Source of the DNA: Tessaracoccus sp. OS52
Lineage (GTDB): Bacteria > Actinomycetota > Actinomycetes > Propionibacteriales > Propionibacteriaceae
Length of the DNA: 64,000 nt
Assembly: GCF_020687685.1 (NCBI RefSeq)
Contig: NZ_JAJEWM010000001.1
Location: forward strand, 1,240,001-1,304,000
Direction of reading: 5' to 3'
This document shows, in pieces, positions 16,394 through 25,392 of this stretch (position 1 is the stretch's first letter; each line of letters starts with the position of its first letter). Made by a program: the position numbers and the translations under genes. The notes beneath the pieces were generated by a model, which was not told the DNA's origin, did not search any database, and saw only the letters and a list, made by a program, of their open reading frames with translations.

Positions 16394-18124
16394 CTATTGC
16401 GCGCGCGTCAGGGCGACGATCTGCTCGACCACCTCGTCCGGCGTCTGGTGGGTGGAGTCGATCACGACCACGCCATGGGCGGCCTCGGTGAAGTTCGTGT
16501 GCCGGGAGTCGTCGCGGTCGCGGCGGATCACCTGGTCCGTGACCGCGGCGGCATCGGCCTTGTCCCCCAGCTCTACGCTGCGACGTGCCACTCGCGCCTC
16601 GGGATCCGCCACCAGCAGCACCCGCACGTCCGCATCCGGCGCGACGACCGTGGTGATGTCGCGGCCTTCGACGACGATGCGACGCCCGTGCGCCGCGATG
16701 ATCTCCCGCATCCTGCGCGTCAGGTGTTTCCGGATCTCCGGGATGGCGGCCACGATGGAGACCTTCTCCGAGATCCGGGGCTCTCGGATGGCGTCGGTGA
16801 TGACTTCGCCGTCGACGCTGACCCTCGGCTTGTCCGGGATGGTGGCGATCCGCAGGTCAGTGGCTGCGGCGAGCTTGAAGATGCCCTCGCTGTCCGAGGC
16901 ATCAAGACCCGAGCGCAGGAACTGCCACGCCACCGCCCGGTACATGGCGCCGGTGTCGAGGTAGGCCAGGCCCAGGCGCTCAGCGAGCAGCCTCGCGGTC
17001 GTCGACTTCCCGGAACCGCTGGGCCCGTCGATCGCGATCACCATTGGTCCTGACATGTGGGCCTCCATCTGGTCGGACCAGGCGTTCCAGCCCCGGTCAG
17101 CAAGGTCGTCACGGAACTGCTCGCCCTTGGCGGCCTCCACGGAGATCGAGAGGTAGCCGACCTCACGCACGACGTCGTGGGTGAGGTCGAAGTCCTCGAC
17201 GTTGAATCCCATCTCGCCGACGTCGCCGAACAGGCGTGCAAGGGCGCGGGGTTCGTCGGGGATCTCGACGGTCACCACCACCACGTCCAGGGGCGCCCGC
17301 CCGTGCTTGCCGGTGAGCGACCGGGCGCCGCTCTGCCCGATCCGCAGGCACTCCTCCAGCAGGTCTGGCTGGTCCAGCACCGAGATGAGGTAGGCCAGGT
17401 CCTCGGCCACCTCCTCCAGTTCCTCGCGGACCGCCGCCGCGTTGGTGGTGATGATCTGGCGCCACAAGGACGTGTCCGAACCGGCGATCCGGGTGACGTC
17501 GCGGATGCCCTGACCGGCGAGCAGTAGGTGGTCGCCCGGCACTTCGCGCAGGTGACTGGCGGTCAGGATGCTCATCAGGTGCGGCACGTGGCTGACCTGT
17601 GCGACGGCCTCGTCGTGGGCCGCCGGGTCCAGTTCCACGATCCGCGCGCCGGCCGTGCGCGCCAGTTCGCGGACGGCCTCGACGTGCTCGGGGGCATTGT
17701 CGACCGATGGGGTGAGCACCCAGGTGCGCTCGCGGAACAGCTCCGAGGAGGCAGTCAGCGGTCCGGTGAACTGGGACCCGGCCATGGGGTGCGACGGCAC
17801 GTAGCGCGCGTGGTGCTCGCTGCCCCTCTCCACCGCCGCGATGATGGGCGCCTTCACCGATCCGACGTCGGTCACCACGGCGCGGGGGAACCGTTCCAGC
17901 GCCCGGCACACCACCTCCGGGATCACCGACGGCGGCGTCGCCACCACCACGACGTCGACGTCGTCGGGTCCCAGGTGCGAGATCCGGCCGGCGCCCATAC
18001 CCGCGGCCACCCTGGCGTGCGAGGACGCGCGATCCTCCAGGTGGACATCCAGGCCGGCCTTGGTCAGTGCCAGGCCCAGCGAGGAGCCGACCAGCCCGGC
18101 CCCGATGATCAGCACCGAAGTCAT
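16394..18124 (-). CDS. Fused prephenate dehydrogenase (TyrA) and cytidylate kinase (Cmk)
   Basis: One 576-residue frame joins two enzymes. Residues 1 to about 280 are a TyrA NAD(P)-binding dehydrogenase (GAGLVGSSLG, SHPMAGSQ), followed by an ACT domain to about 356. Residues 357-576 are a complete cytidylate kinase (Walker A GPSGSGKST at 367-375, LDTGAMYRAVAW, VVEGRDITTVV). TyrA makes 4-hydroxyphenylpyruvate for tyrosine; Cmk makes CDP or dCDP. The ATG at 18124 overlaps the prcA stop (ATGA), which supports that start. No stop separates the domains, but a GGAGG followed by ATG lies at the junction, so free Cmk may also be made. Confidence 0.92.
   Translation of the reverse strand: MTSVLIIGAGLVGSSLGLALTKAGLDVHLEDRASSHARVAAGMGAGRISHLGPDDVDVVVVATPPSVIPEVVCRALERFPRAVVTDVGSVKAPIIAAVERGSEHHARYVPSHPMAGSQFTGPLTASSELFRERTWVLTPSVDNAPEHVEAVRELARTAGARIVELDPAAHDEAVAQVSHVPHLMSILTASHLREVPGDHLLLAGQGIRDVTRIAGSDTSLWRQIITTNAAAVREELEEVAEDLAYLISVLDQPDLLEECLRIGQSGARSLTGKHGRAPLDVVVVTVEIPDEPRALARLFGDVGEMGFNVEDFDLTHDVVREVGYLSISVEAAKGEQFRDDLADRGWNAWSDQMEAHMSGPMVIAIDGPSGSGKSTTARLLAERLGLAYLDTGAMYRAVAWQFLRSGLDASDSEGIFKLAAATDLRIATIPDKPRVSVDGEVITDAIREPRISEKVSIVAAIPEIRKHLTRRMREIIAAHGRRIVVEGRDITTVVAPDADVRVLLVADPEARVARRSVELGDKADAAAVTDQVIRRDRDDSRHTNFTEAAHGVVVIDSTHQTPDEVVEQIVALTRAQ
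17062..17066 (-). promoter_or_regulatory. Internal ribosome binding site at the TyrA/Cmk junction
   Basis: On the minus strand GGAGG is followed by CCCAC and then an in-frame ATG (17056-17054) at residue 357, exactly where the cytidylate kinase domain begins. This is a well-placed Shine-Dalgarno sequence inside a coding region. Confidence 0.55.
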
Positions 18125-18813
18125 GCGGGACCGGCCAGCCAATCGATGAGGACCTCGCCGGTGATCCGACGGAAGGTCCGGCGCGTCCCGCGACCGCGCT
18201 CCAGCACCGCCACCTCCAGGCTCTCGGCCTCCAGCGGGGCCTCTTCGGACAGCGCCGTGCGGGCCAGCCGGACGGCAGCAGGAAGATCGGCTGCGCCGTC
18301 GGCCGCGATGCCGGAGCGGATCCTCGCGGCCACGCCGTCGGAATCCCTGCCGAGCACGGCGAAGGACCGGTGCTCGGAGATGCTGCCGTCGTAGGAGACG
18401 TGGAAGAGAACGTCCGCGGCAGGCTCGAATCCCAGTTCCGCGACGACCAACTCCCCCTCGTAGGGCTTCTCGGCTGCGGAGAACGCCGCGCCCAGCAACT
18501 GCGAGTACTGCCCCGCCAGGCCGCGGGCGGTGACGTCGCGGCGGTCGTAGGAGTAGCCGCGCAGATCCGCCTGCCGGATGCCGGCGACGCGCAACGCCTC
18601 GAATTCGTTGTAACGTCCGACGGCGATGAAGCCGATCCGGTCGTAGATCTCGGCCACCTTGTGCAGGCTCGGGGAACGGTTCTCCGCCACCAGTGCGATG
18701 CCCAAGGTGCTGCTCAGCGCGACGACCGAGCGGCCCCGCGAGATGCCCTTGCGGGCGAACTCGGCCCGGTCCTGCATCAACTGCTCCGGCGAGACGTAGA
18801 ACGGTGCCGACAT
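18121..18813 (-). CDS. prcA: 20S proteasome alpha subunit
   Basis: This 230-residue alpha-type subunit begins MSAPFYVSPEQLMQDRAEFARKG, the N-terminal gate region of actinobacterial PrcA, followed by KGISRGRSVVAL and IYDRIGFIAVGRYNEFE. Seven-fold alpha rings cap the catalytic beta rings and dock the Mpa/ARC unfoldase. The ATG at 18813 overlaps the prcB stop (ATGA); a GTG at 18816 would add one residue. The 3' end overlaps tyrA-cmk by 4 bases, so the three are likely one operon. pafA, often found downstream, is not here. Confidence 0.96.
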   Translation of the reverse strand: MSAPFYVSPEQLMQDRAEFARKGISRGRSVVALSSTLGIALVAENRSPSLHKVAEIYDRIGFIAVGRYNEFEALRVAGIRQADLRGYSYDRRDVTARGLAGQYSQLLGAAFSAAEKPYEGELVVAELGFEPAADVLFHVSYDGSISEHRSFAVLGRDSDGVAARIRSGIAADGAADLPAAVRLARTALSEEAPLEAESLEVAVLERGRGTRRTFRRITGEVLIDWLAGPA

Positions 18814-19601
18814 CACAGTGCTCCTGCCCGGGGGCCGTCGGGGCGCTGGGCCCGAGCGGCGAGGATCTCCTCTGCCAGGGGGCGCAGTTCGTCGGCGTCG
18901 AAGCGGCGCACCCCGGCTGAGGTGACGCTCATCACCAAGGGCAGGATGCCGCGGGTGAGGTCGAGGCCGGAGGTGGCGGAGTCGTCGTCGGCAGCGTCGT
19001 AGAGGGCCTGCAGCAGCGCGATGGCCGCTTCCCGCTCACCGGCGCGTGGATCGTGCAGTTTCTTCAGCGCACCGCGTGCGAACACCGCCCCGGAGCCGAC
19101 GGCCGCGAAGCTCTGCTCCTCGTAGCGGCCTCCGGTGGCGTCGTAGGAGAACATCCGGCCGCGCCCGGCCTGCGTGTCCCAGCCGACGAAGATCGGGAGG
19201 ACAGCCAGACCCTGCATGGCCTGCGGGAGGTTGGCCCGCAGCAGCGCACCCAGGCGGTTGGCCTTGCCGTCCAGGCTGAGCTCGGCGAACTCGACCTTCT
19301 CGTAGTGCTCAAGTTCCACCTGGAACAGCCGTACCAGGTCCACAGCCACGCCGGCTACGCCGGCGACGCCGATCACTGACTGGTGGTCCGCGCCGAAGAC
19401 CTTCTCGATGTCCCGCATGGCGATCGTGGAGCCGAGCGTGGCGCGCCGGTCGCCAGCCATCAGGACCCCGCCGTCGAAGGCCGCGGCGACGATCGTGGTG
19501 CCGTGCACCGCGCCGTCGGGGACACCGGCGCCTCGTGGGAGTGCATCCGGAGCCACCCGGGCCATGAAGTCCCGGAACGACGCTGGGTTGCCCTCGTCCA
19601 T
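18813..19601 (-). CDS. prcB: 20S proteasome beta subunit
   Basis: This 262-residue beta subunit has a 34-residue propeptide ending in DGAVHG, after which the autocatalytic nucleophile Thr35 starts the mature chain (TTIVAAAF). GDRRATLG and the conserved GVAGVAGVA loop follow. It forms the proteolytic chamber. AGGAAGGG lies upstream of the ATG. In most actinobacteria pup immediately precedes prcB; here the upstream neighbour is a plus-strand DUF3054 gene and no Pup-like reading frame is visible. Confidence 0.97.
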   Translation of the reverse strand: MDEGNPASFRDFMARVAPDALPRGAGVPDGAVHGTTIVAAAFDGGVLMAGDRRATLGSTIAMRDIEKVFGADHQSVIGVAGVAGVAVDLVRLFQVELEHYEKVEFAELSLDGKANRLGALLRANLPQAMQGLAVLPIFVGWDTQAGRGRMFSYDATGGRYEEQSFAAVGSGAVFARGALKKLHDPRAGEREAAIALLQALYDAADDDSATSGLDLTRGILPLVMSVTSAGVRRFDADELRPLAEEILAARAQRPDGPRAGAL

Positions 19602-19657
19602 CGATCAGCCCTTCCTCAACGTTCGCGTGCTCAGTCGATCCTAGTGGACCGAGGCAG

Positions 19658-19663
19658 TAGGTT
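19658..19663 (+). promoter_or_regulatory. Candidate leaderless -10 box for the DUF3054 gene
   Basis: TAGGTT ends 7 bases before the ATG at 19671 and no Shine-Dalgarno sequence is seen. Confidence 0.4.
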
Positions 19664-19670
19664 GATTTCC

Positions 19671-20075
19671 ATGATGCGCATCGTGCCGGCCGCCATTGAC
19701 CTGTTCCTAGTGCTGGTGTTCGCCGTCATCGGACGCGCCACCCACGCCAACGGGCTCAGCTTCCTCGGCATCCTGGAGACGGCCTGGCCGTTCCTCCTGG
19801 CCTGCCTGTTCGGTTGGGTCGTACTTAACCTCCTCGACGACGACGGCTTCGGCCTGCGCGCCGCGCTGGTGGTGTGGCTGGTCACGGTGCTCGGTGGCAT
19901 GGGTCTGCGCATCGTCGTCGGCGGTGGTGCCGCGATGGCCTTCGTGGTGGTCGCGACGCTGGTGCTGGCCGCGTTCCTGTTCGGCTGGCGGCTCGGTTAC
20001 CGCCTGCTGAAGGGCCGCTCTCAGTCCTCCGACGCCTCGAACCCCGGGATGTTGGCGGGCCGCGGGCCCGAGTAG
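19671..20075 (+). CDS. DUF3054 family membrane protein
   Basis: The 134-residue product has four predicted membrane helices (about 5-20, 35-53, 63-80 and 83-105) and the pattern of actinobacterial DUF3054 proteins (ATHANGLSFLGILETAWPFL). Its function is unknown. A second ATG three bases on is an equal choice. The last 18 codons overlap the 3' end of trmI on the other strand by 55 bases. It occupies the place where mpa-dop-pup sit in other actinobacteria. Confidence 0.8.
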   Translation: MMRIVPAAIDLFLVLVFAVIGRATHANGLSFLGILETAWPFLLACLFGWVVLNLLDDDGFGLRAALVVWLVTVLGGMGLRIVVGGGAAMAFVVVATLVLAAFLFGWRLGYRLLKGRSQSSDASNPGMLAGRGPE

Positions 20076-20935
20076 TCGGGACCATAGGCGCCCGGTGCGG
20101 GACGCCGCTTGCGCATGGGGGCGGTCACCCCGGGGGCGAGCCGACGGGAGATCACAAGGAAACCCGTGTGCCCGGAGGTGCCGTGGCCCGGCCGGATGGC
20201 CAGGCCCTCGGCGTGCCAGTCGCGCACCGTCGTCTCGGTGAGGTGGGGTTCGGTGAACCCGCCGTGGGCACGCAGGGTGTCGGCGACGCGGCCGAGCTGG
20301 GTGGACGTCGCGACGTAGCAGCAGACGACGCCTCCGGCGACCAGCCGCTCCCCCACGGCGTCGATGCACTCCCAGGGGGCGAGCATGTCCAGGATCGCTC
20401 GGTCGATGGGCTCGTCGGTGATGGACTCAACGAGGTCTCCCACGGTCAGGGTCCAGGCCGGGTGTGGGCCGCCGAGGAAGGTCTCCACATTCCCGCGCGC
20501 GACGTCGGCGAACTTCTCACGGCGCTCGTAGGAGTGGAGCCGGCCCTCGGCACCGATGGCGCGCAGCAGCGCCAGCGACAATGCACCGGACCCGACACCG
20601 GCCTCGAGCACGCGGGCACCCGGGAAGATGTCGGCCCACATCAGGATCTGCGCGGCGTCCTTGGGGTAGATGACGGCTGCCTCGCGCGGCATGGAGACCA
20701 TGAACTCGCTCAGCAGCGGACGCATCGCGAGGTACTCGACCCCACCCACCGATTTCACGGTGACCGCGTCGGGGCGGCCGATCAGGTCGTCGTGGCTGAC
20801 CGCTCCGCGCGTGGTGTGCCACACCCCACCCTCCTTGAGGAGGATGGACTTGCGGCGGCCCTTCGGGTCGGTGAGGGTGACGCGGTCGCCCACCTGGAGC
20901 GGGCCGGTGGAGACCCCGGAGAGGTTACTTGGCAT
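20021..20935 (-). CDS. trmI: tRNA (adenine-58-N1)-methyltransferase
   Basis: This 304-residue class I SAM-dependent methyltransferase has the TrmI signature around SMPREAAVIYPKDAAQI and the SAM-binding motif EAGVGSG at 111-117. TrmI proteins act as tetramers making m1A58 (and sometimes m1A57) in the T-loop of tRNAs. The ATG at 20935 lies 11 bases inside the metH 3' end, so translation is probably coupled. In Mycobacterium tuberculosis the homologous gene is also between metH and the proteasome genes. The basic, Pro-rich tail overlaps the DUF3054 gene. Confidence 0.93.
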   Translation of the reverse strand: MPSNLSGVSTGPLQVGDRVTLTDPKGRRKSILLKEGGVWHTTRGAVSHDDLIGRPDAVTVKSVGGVEYLAMRPLLSEFMVSMPREAAVIYPKDAAQILMWADIFPGARVLEAGVGSGALSLALLRAIGAEGRLHSYERREKFADVARGNVETFLGGPHPAWTLTVGDLVESITDEPIDRAILDMLAPWECIDAVGERLVAGGVVCCYVATSTQLGRVADTLRAHGGFTEPHLTETTVRDWHAEGLAIRPGHGTSGHTGFLVISRRLAPGVTAPMRKRRPAPGAYGPDYSGPRPANIPGFEASED

Positions 20936-23900
20936 TGAAGTACTTGGCCTCCGGGTGGTGGAGCACGATGGCGTCGGTGGACTGTTCCGGGTGCAACTGG
21001 AGTTCCTCGCTCAATTCGACCCCGATGCGGTGCGGCTCCAGCAGCTTGACGAGCTTGGCACGGTCCTCCAGGTCCGGGCACGCGGGGTACCCGAAGGAGT
21101 AACGGGAGCCGCGGTAGGCCTGGTCCCTGATGGCGGCCTCCACTTCGCCGTCGCCCTCCAGCCCCAGCTCCTGCCGGGTGCGGGCGTGCCAGAATTCCGC
21201 CAGCGCCTCGGTCAGTTGCACCGAGAGGCCGTGGAGTTCCAGGTAGTCGCGGTAGGCGTTTGCCTCGAACAGCTTGGCGGTGCCCTTGGCCACCTCCGCA
21301 CCCATCGTCACCAACTGCATCGCCAGCACGTCGGGCCCGAGCTCCTGGGCCTCCTCCTTGTCGCGGAAGAAGTCCGCCAGGCACAGGTGCCGGTCGCGTC
21401 GCTGCCGCGGGAACGTGAACCGGGTGATCTCGCGCGTCCAGTCCTCGGGGTCGCCGACGATGAGCGTGCGGCCCTCGCTGTAGACCGGCCAGTAGCCGTG
21501 GACAACCGCGAAGTTCGCCAGGTTCTCCGTCTTGATCCGGTCCAGCCACATCCGCAACCGCGGCAGGCCCTCGGTGGCCACCAGCTCGTCGTAGCTCGGC
21601 CCGCCCTTGAGCGCCTTCAGGCCCCACTGGCCCATGAAGGTGGCGCGGTGGTCCAGCCACTGCGCGACGTCGGCGAGCGCGATCCCCTTGACGACCCGCG
21701 AGCCCCAGAACGGCGGGGTGGGCACGTCGACGCGGCGGGCGACGTCGGAACGCGGCAGCGCGTCCATGTCCACCTCCTCCTCGACGAAGGTCTTGGCGTA
21801 CCGCCGCTTGCGCGCCTCCGGCAGCTTGGCCCCGGGCACGCCCTGTTTGACGGCCATGACGGCGTCCATGAGCGCGAGCCCCTCGAAGGCGTCCTTGGCG
21901 TAGCGGACCTCGCCGTCGAACATGTCGCCCAGGTCATGCTCGACGAAGGTGCGGGTCAGGGCAGCGCCACCCAGCAGGACCGGGTACTTCTGGGCGAGCC
22001 CGAGCCGGTTGAGTTCGGCCAGGTTGTCCTTCATCACCAGCGTCGACTTCACCAGCAGGCCGGACATGCCGATGACGTCGGCCTTGTTGGCCTCGGCGGC
22101 CTCGACGATGGCGTTTATCGGCTGCTTGATGCCGATGTTGATAACCGTGTAGCCGTTGTTGCTGACGATGATGTCCACCAGGTTCTTGCCGATGTCGTGG
22201 ACGTCGCCGCGCACCGTCGCGAGCACCAGCGTCCCCTTGCCCGCAGAGTCGGCCACCTTCTCCATGTGGGGTTCCAGGTGCGCGACGGCGGTCTTCATCA
22301 CCTCGGCGGACTGGAGAACGAAGGGCAACTGCATCTGGCCGGACCCGAACAGTTCCCCGACCACCTTCATGCCGGCCAGCAGGTCCTCGTTGATGATCTC
22401 CAGCGCGGGCTTGGTCTTGAGCGCCTCGTCAAGGTCGGCGGCCAGGCCCTTGCCCTCGCCGTCGATGATGCGGCGCTGCAGCCGCTCCGCAAGCGGCAGG
22501 GCAGCCAGCTCGGCGGCCCGGCTGGCTCGAACGTCGGCGGCGGTGACGCCCTCGAAGAGCTCGAGGAACTTGGTGAGGGGGTCATAGCCCTCGCGGCGGC
22601 GGTCGTAGACCAGGTTCAGTGCCACCTCACGCTGCTCGTCGGGGATCCGGTCCATCGGCAGGATCTTGGCGCTGTGCACGATGGCCGAGTCCAGTCCGGC
22701 GGCGACGCACTCGTTCAGGAACACCGAGTTCAGCACGATGCGGGCGGCTGGGTTGAGCCCGAAGGACACGTTGGAGACGCCCAGCGTGGTGTGGACGCCC
22801 GGGTAGCGCTGCTTGAGTTCGCGGATGGCCTCGATGGTCTCGATCCCGTCGCGACGGGTCTCCTCCTGACCGGTTGCGATCGGGAACGTCAGGCAGTCCA
22901 CCAGGATGTCGCCGACGTCGAGGCCCCAGTTGCCGGTCAGGTCCTCGATCAGTCGGGAGGCGACGCGCACCTTCCACTCTGCGGTACGGGCCTGCCCCTC
23001 CTCGTCGATGGTCAGCGCGACGACGCCCGCGCCGTGCTCGGCGACCATGGGCATCACCTTGGCGAAACGCGACTCCGGTCCGTCGCCGTCCTCGTAGTTG
23101 ACGGAGTTGATGATGCAGCGCCCGGCGAGGCGCTCCAGCCCGGCCTGGATGACCGGTGGCTCGGTGGAGTCCAGCACGATCGGAAGGGTCACGGAGGTTG
23201 CGAGCCGGGAGGCCAGGATGTCCATGTCCCGCACGCCGTCGCGGCCGACGTAGTCGATGCACAGGTCGAGCACGTGGGCGCCGTCGCGGGCCTGGGACTT
23301 GGCGATCTCCACGCACTCGTCCCAGTTCTCGGCAAGCATCGCGTCCTTGAAGGCCTTGGAACCGTTGGCGTTGGTCCGCTCGCCGATGTTGAGGTAGCTG
23401 GCGTCCTGCTCGAAGGGCACCTCGATGTAGAGGCTGGAGGCGGACCGTTCGAGTTCGGGCGTGCGCTCCTTCACCGGCTGGCCGCTGAAGCGTTCGGCCA
23501 GCAGGCGGATGTGCTCCGGCGTGGTGCCGCAGCACCCGCCGATGAGGTTCATCCCGAACTCGTCGAGGTACTGGCCCAGCGCGTCGGCAAGGCCGTCGGG
23601 GCTCAGCGGGTAGCGGGCACCGTCGGCGGTGAGCTCCGGCAGGCCGGCGTTGGGCATGACGCCGATCCCCACGCCGGAGCGCCGTGACAGGTGACGCAGG
23701 TGTTCGCTCATCTCGGCGGGGCCGGTGGCGCAGTTGAGCCCGATGACGTCGACGCCGAGCGCCTCCAGGGTGGTCAGCGCGGCACCGATCTCGGACCCGA
23801 GCAGCATCGTGCCGGTGGTCTCCACGGTGACGTTGACGAAGATCGGCAGGTCGACGCCGAGCTTGGCGCGGGCCCGCTTGGCCGCGATGACGGCGGCCTT

Positions 23901-24404
23901 GGCCTGCAGCAGGTCCTGGGCGGTCTCGATCTGCACGGCGTCGATGCCGCCGGCCACCATTGCCTCGACCTGGAGCTGGTAGGCATCGCGGATGGCCGTG
24001 AACGAGATGTGTCCGAGGCTGGGCAACTTCGTGCCCGGGCCCACGGAACCCAGCACGTAGCGCGGCTTCTCCGGCGTGGAGAACTCGTCGGCGACACCCC
24101 GGGCGATCCGTGCGGCCGCCTCCGCGAGTTCCTCCAGGCGGTCGGTGATGTCGTACTCGCCCAGGGCCGCGAGGTTGGTCCCGAAGCTGTTGGTCTCCAC
24201 GCAGTCCGCCCCGGCCTCGAAGTAGGCGCGGTGGATGGCTGCGACGACGTCGGGCCGGGTGACGTTGAGGATCTCGTTGCAGCCCTCAAGGCCCTGGAAG
24301 TCCTCCTCGACGCTCAACTCCTCGAACGACTGCAGCATCGTGCCCATGGCGCCGTCGGCGACAAGGACACGGGACTTCAGGTCATTCAGGATGGAGGTCG
24401 ACAT
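20925..24404 (-). CDS. metH: Cobalamin-dependent methionine synthase
   Basis: The 1159-residue product has all four MetH modules: the N-terminal homocysteine/zinc domain (GTNLAALGEYD, GCCGTTPEH), the methyl-tetrahydrofolate (pterin) domain (GERTNANGSKAF, VNYEDGDGPESRF), the B12 domain with the DxHxxG ligand motif (His736 in RGDVHDIG), and the C-terminal activation domain. It transfers methyl from 5-methyl-THF to homocysteine. The ATG at 24404 is chosen because homology starts there; a longer frame exists. TACCCT 8 bases upstream suggests a leaderless mRNA. Only 111 bases separate it from the divergent PAC2 gene, too few for a full cobalamin riboswitch. Confidence 0.97.
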   Translation of the reverse strand: MSTSILNDLKSRVLVADGAMGTMLQSFEELSVEEDFQGLEGCNEILNVTRPDVVAAIHRAYFEAGADCVETNSFGTNLAALGEYDITDRLEELAEAAARIARGVADEFSTPEKPRYVLGSVGPGTKLPSLGHISFTAIRDAYQLQVEAMVAGGIDAVQIETAQDLLQAKAAVIAAKRARAKLGVDLPIFVNVTVETTGTMLLGSEIGAALTTLEALGVDVIGLNCATGPAEMSEHLRHLSRRSGVGIGVMPNAGLPELTADGARYPLSPDGLADALGQYLDEFGMNLIGGCCGTTPEHIRLLAERFSGQPVKERTPELERSASSLYIEVPFEQDASYLNIGERTNANGSKAFKDAMLAENWDECVEIAKSQARDGAHVLDLCIDYVGRDGVRDMDILASRLATSVTLPIVLDSTEPPVIQAGLERLAGRCIINSVNYEDGDGPESRFAKVMPMVAEHGAGVVALTIDEEGQARTAEWKVRVASRLIEDLTGNWGLDVGDILVDCLTFPIATGQEETRRDGIETIEAIRELKQRYPGVHTTLGVSNVSFGLNPAARIVLNSVFLNECVAAGLDSAIVHSAKILPMDRIPDEQREVALNLVYDRRREGYDPLTKFLELFEGVTAADVRASRAAELAALPLAERLQRRIIDGEGKGLAADLDEALKTKPALEIINEDLLAGMKVVGELFGSGQMQLPFVLQSAEVMKTAVAHLEPHMEKVADSAGKGTLVLATVRGDVHDIGKNLVDIIVSNNGYTVINIGIKQPINAIVEAAEANKADVIGMSGLLVKSTLVMKDNLAELNRLGLAQKYPVLLGGAALTRTFVEHDLGDMFDGEVRYAKDAFEGLALMDAVMAVKQGVPGAKLPEARKRRYAKTFVEEEVDMDALPRSDVARRVDVPTPPFWGSRVVKGIALADVAQWLDHRATFMGQWGLKALKGGPSYDELVATEGLPRLRMWLDRIKTENLANFAVVHGYWPVYSEGRTLIVGDPEDWTREITRFTFPRQRRDRHLCLADFFRDKEEAQELGPDVLAMQLVTMGAEVAKGTAKLFEANAYRDYLELHGLSVQLTEALAEFWHARTRQELGLEGDGEVEAAIRDQAYRGSRYSFGYPACPDLEDRAKLVKLLEPHRIGVELSEELQLHPEQSTDAIVLHHPEAKYFNAK

Positions 24405-24412
24405 GCTGCCCA

Positions 24413-24418
24413 AGGGTA
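24413..24418 (-). promoter_or_regulatory. Candidate leaderless -10 box for metH
   Basis: On the minus strand TACCCT lies 8 bases before the metH ATG. The bases around it (GCCCA...TGGGC) can form a 5-bp hairpin, so this could instead be a leader hairpin. Confidence 0.3.
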
Positions 24419-24503
24419 CTGGGCCTGCACCTGTGCGAATGAATCCGTTCGCGCTCAGCGTCACCCCTCGCCGCGCCTGCTGGGGTGGGCAGTGACAGCG
24501 TCA

Positions 24504-24509
24504 TATGAT
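24504..24509 (+). promoter_or_regulatory. Candidate leaderless -10 box for the PAC2 gene
   Basis: TATGAT, a near-perfect -10 hexamer, ends 6 bases before the ATG at 24516; no ribosome binding site is visible. Confidence 0.5.
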
Positions 24510-24515
24510 TGGGGA

Positions 24516-25379
24516 ATGCAGTACGAGCGTCTGGGCAATCTGCGTGACCCCGCCGTCGTCATAGCCTTCAGCGGCTGGAACGACGCGGGCAACGCTGCGA
24601 GCGACAGCGCCCTGTACTTCCTGGAGAAGTATCCCAACGAGGAACTGGGGCGCATCGACGACGAGCGCTACTACGACTTCCAGGCCACCCGCCCCAACGT
24701 CCGACGCTCCCCCGACGGTCCGTGGCTGCAGTGGCCGCACACCACCCTGCAACTGGTCAGGCACCCGGACCGGGACCTGATCGTCGTCGTCGGCCCCGAA
24801 CCGAGTCTGCTGTGGCGCTCGTTCGTGCGGGACCTGGTCCAGCAGATCAAGGCCGTGGCCCCCGGCATCGTCGTGCTCCTTGGCGCGATGCTCAGCGACA
24901 CTCCCCACTCCCGCCCGCTGCCGGTCAACATGTACAGCTATGACCCGGACCTGCAGGCACGGTTCGGGCTCAGCACCTCGGAGTACGAGGGCCCCACGGG
25001 AATCGTCGGGGTCATCAACCAGGTCCTGATGTCGGAGAACGTGCCGACGGTGTCGCTGTGGGTCTCGGTCCCCCACTACGTGGCCACCCCGCCGAACCCG
25101 AAGGCGCAGCACGCGGTCCTGACCCAGCTGTCCGACGCGCTGGAGATCGCCGTTGACCTGGACGACCTCCCCGCGGAGGCGGACAAGTGGACCGCGGCCG
25201 TCGATGAACTCAGCCAGGAGGATCCGGACGTGGCCGAGTACATCGAGCAGCTCGAGGAGGCCAAGGACGCCTCCGACGTGGAGGGTGCCACGGGAGATGC
25301 CATCGCTGCGGAGTTCGAGCGCTACCTGCGCGGGCGGGGCGAGGGTCGTCGTGGCGACGACCCCTGGAACAAGAACTGA
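24516..25379 (+). CDS. PAC2 family protein (proteasome-assembly-chaperone-like)
   Basis: This 287-residue protein opens with the PAC2 family pattern [22 protein letters not shown] and continues with TRPNVRR and [13 protein letters not shown]. The C-terminus is acidic, then basic (RGRGEGRRG). In actinobacteria PAC2 genes lie near metH and the proteasome, as here, and are named for eukaryotic proteasome assembly chaperones; a direct role in bacterial proteasome assembly is not established. The ATG at 24516 is set by the -10 box 6 bases upstream and the start of homology. The long in-frame upstream extension is antisense to metH. Confidence 0.88.
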   Translation: MQYERLGNLRDPAVVIAFSGWNDAGNAASDSALYFLEKYPNEELGRIDDERYYDFQATRPNVRRSPDGPWLQWPHTTLQLVRHPDRDLIVVVGPEPSLLWRSFVRDLVQQIKAVAPGIVVLLGAMLSDTPHSRPLPVNMYSYDPDLQARFGLSTSEYEGPTGIVGVINQVLMSENVPTVSLWVSVPHYVATPPNPKAQHAVLTQLSDALEIAVDLDDLPAEADKWTAAVDELSQEDPDVAEYIEQLEEAKDASDVEGATGDAIAAEFERYLRGRGEGRRGDDPWNKN

Positions 25380-25392
25380 GGGCGGTCTGGAA

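Noticed and set aside
19602-19670. A pup gene just upstream of prcB
   Set aside because: Only 69 bases separate prcB from the DUF3054 gene and no frame ends in a Pup-like GGE or GGQ.
20670-23687. 1005-codon plus-strand open frame opposite metH
   Set aside because: Shadow of metH codons in a GC-rich genome; no recognisable domain.
24405-24515. Cobalamin riboswitch before metH
   Set aside because: The gap to the divergent PAC2 gene is only 111 bases, and no B12-box-like sequence is seen; a 5-bp hairpin near the start is too small.
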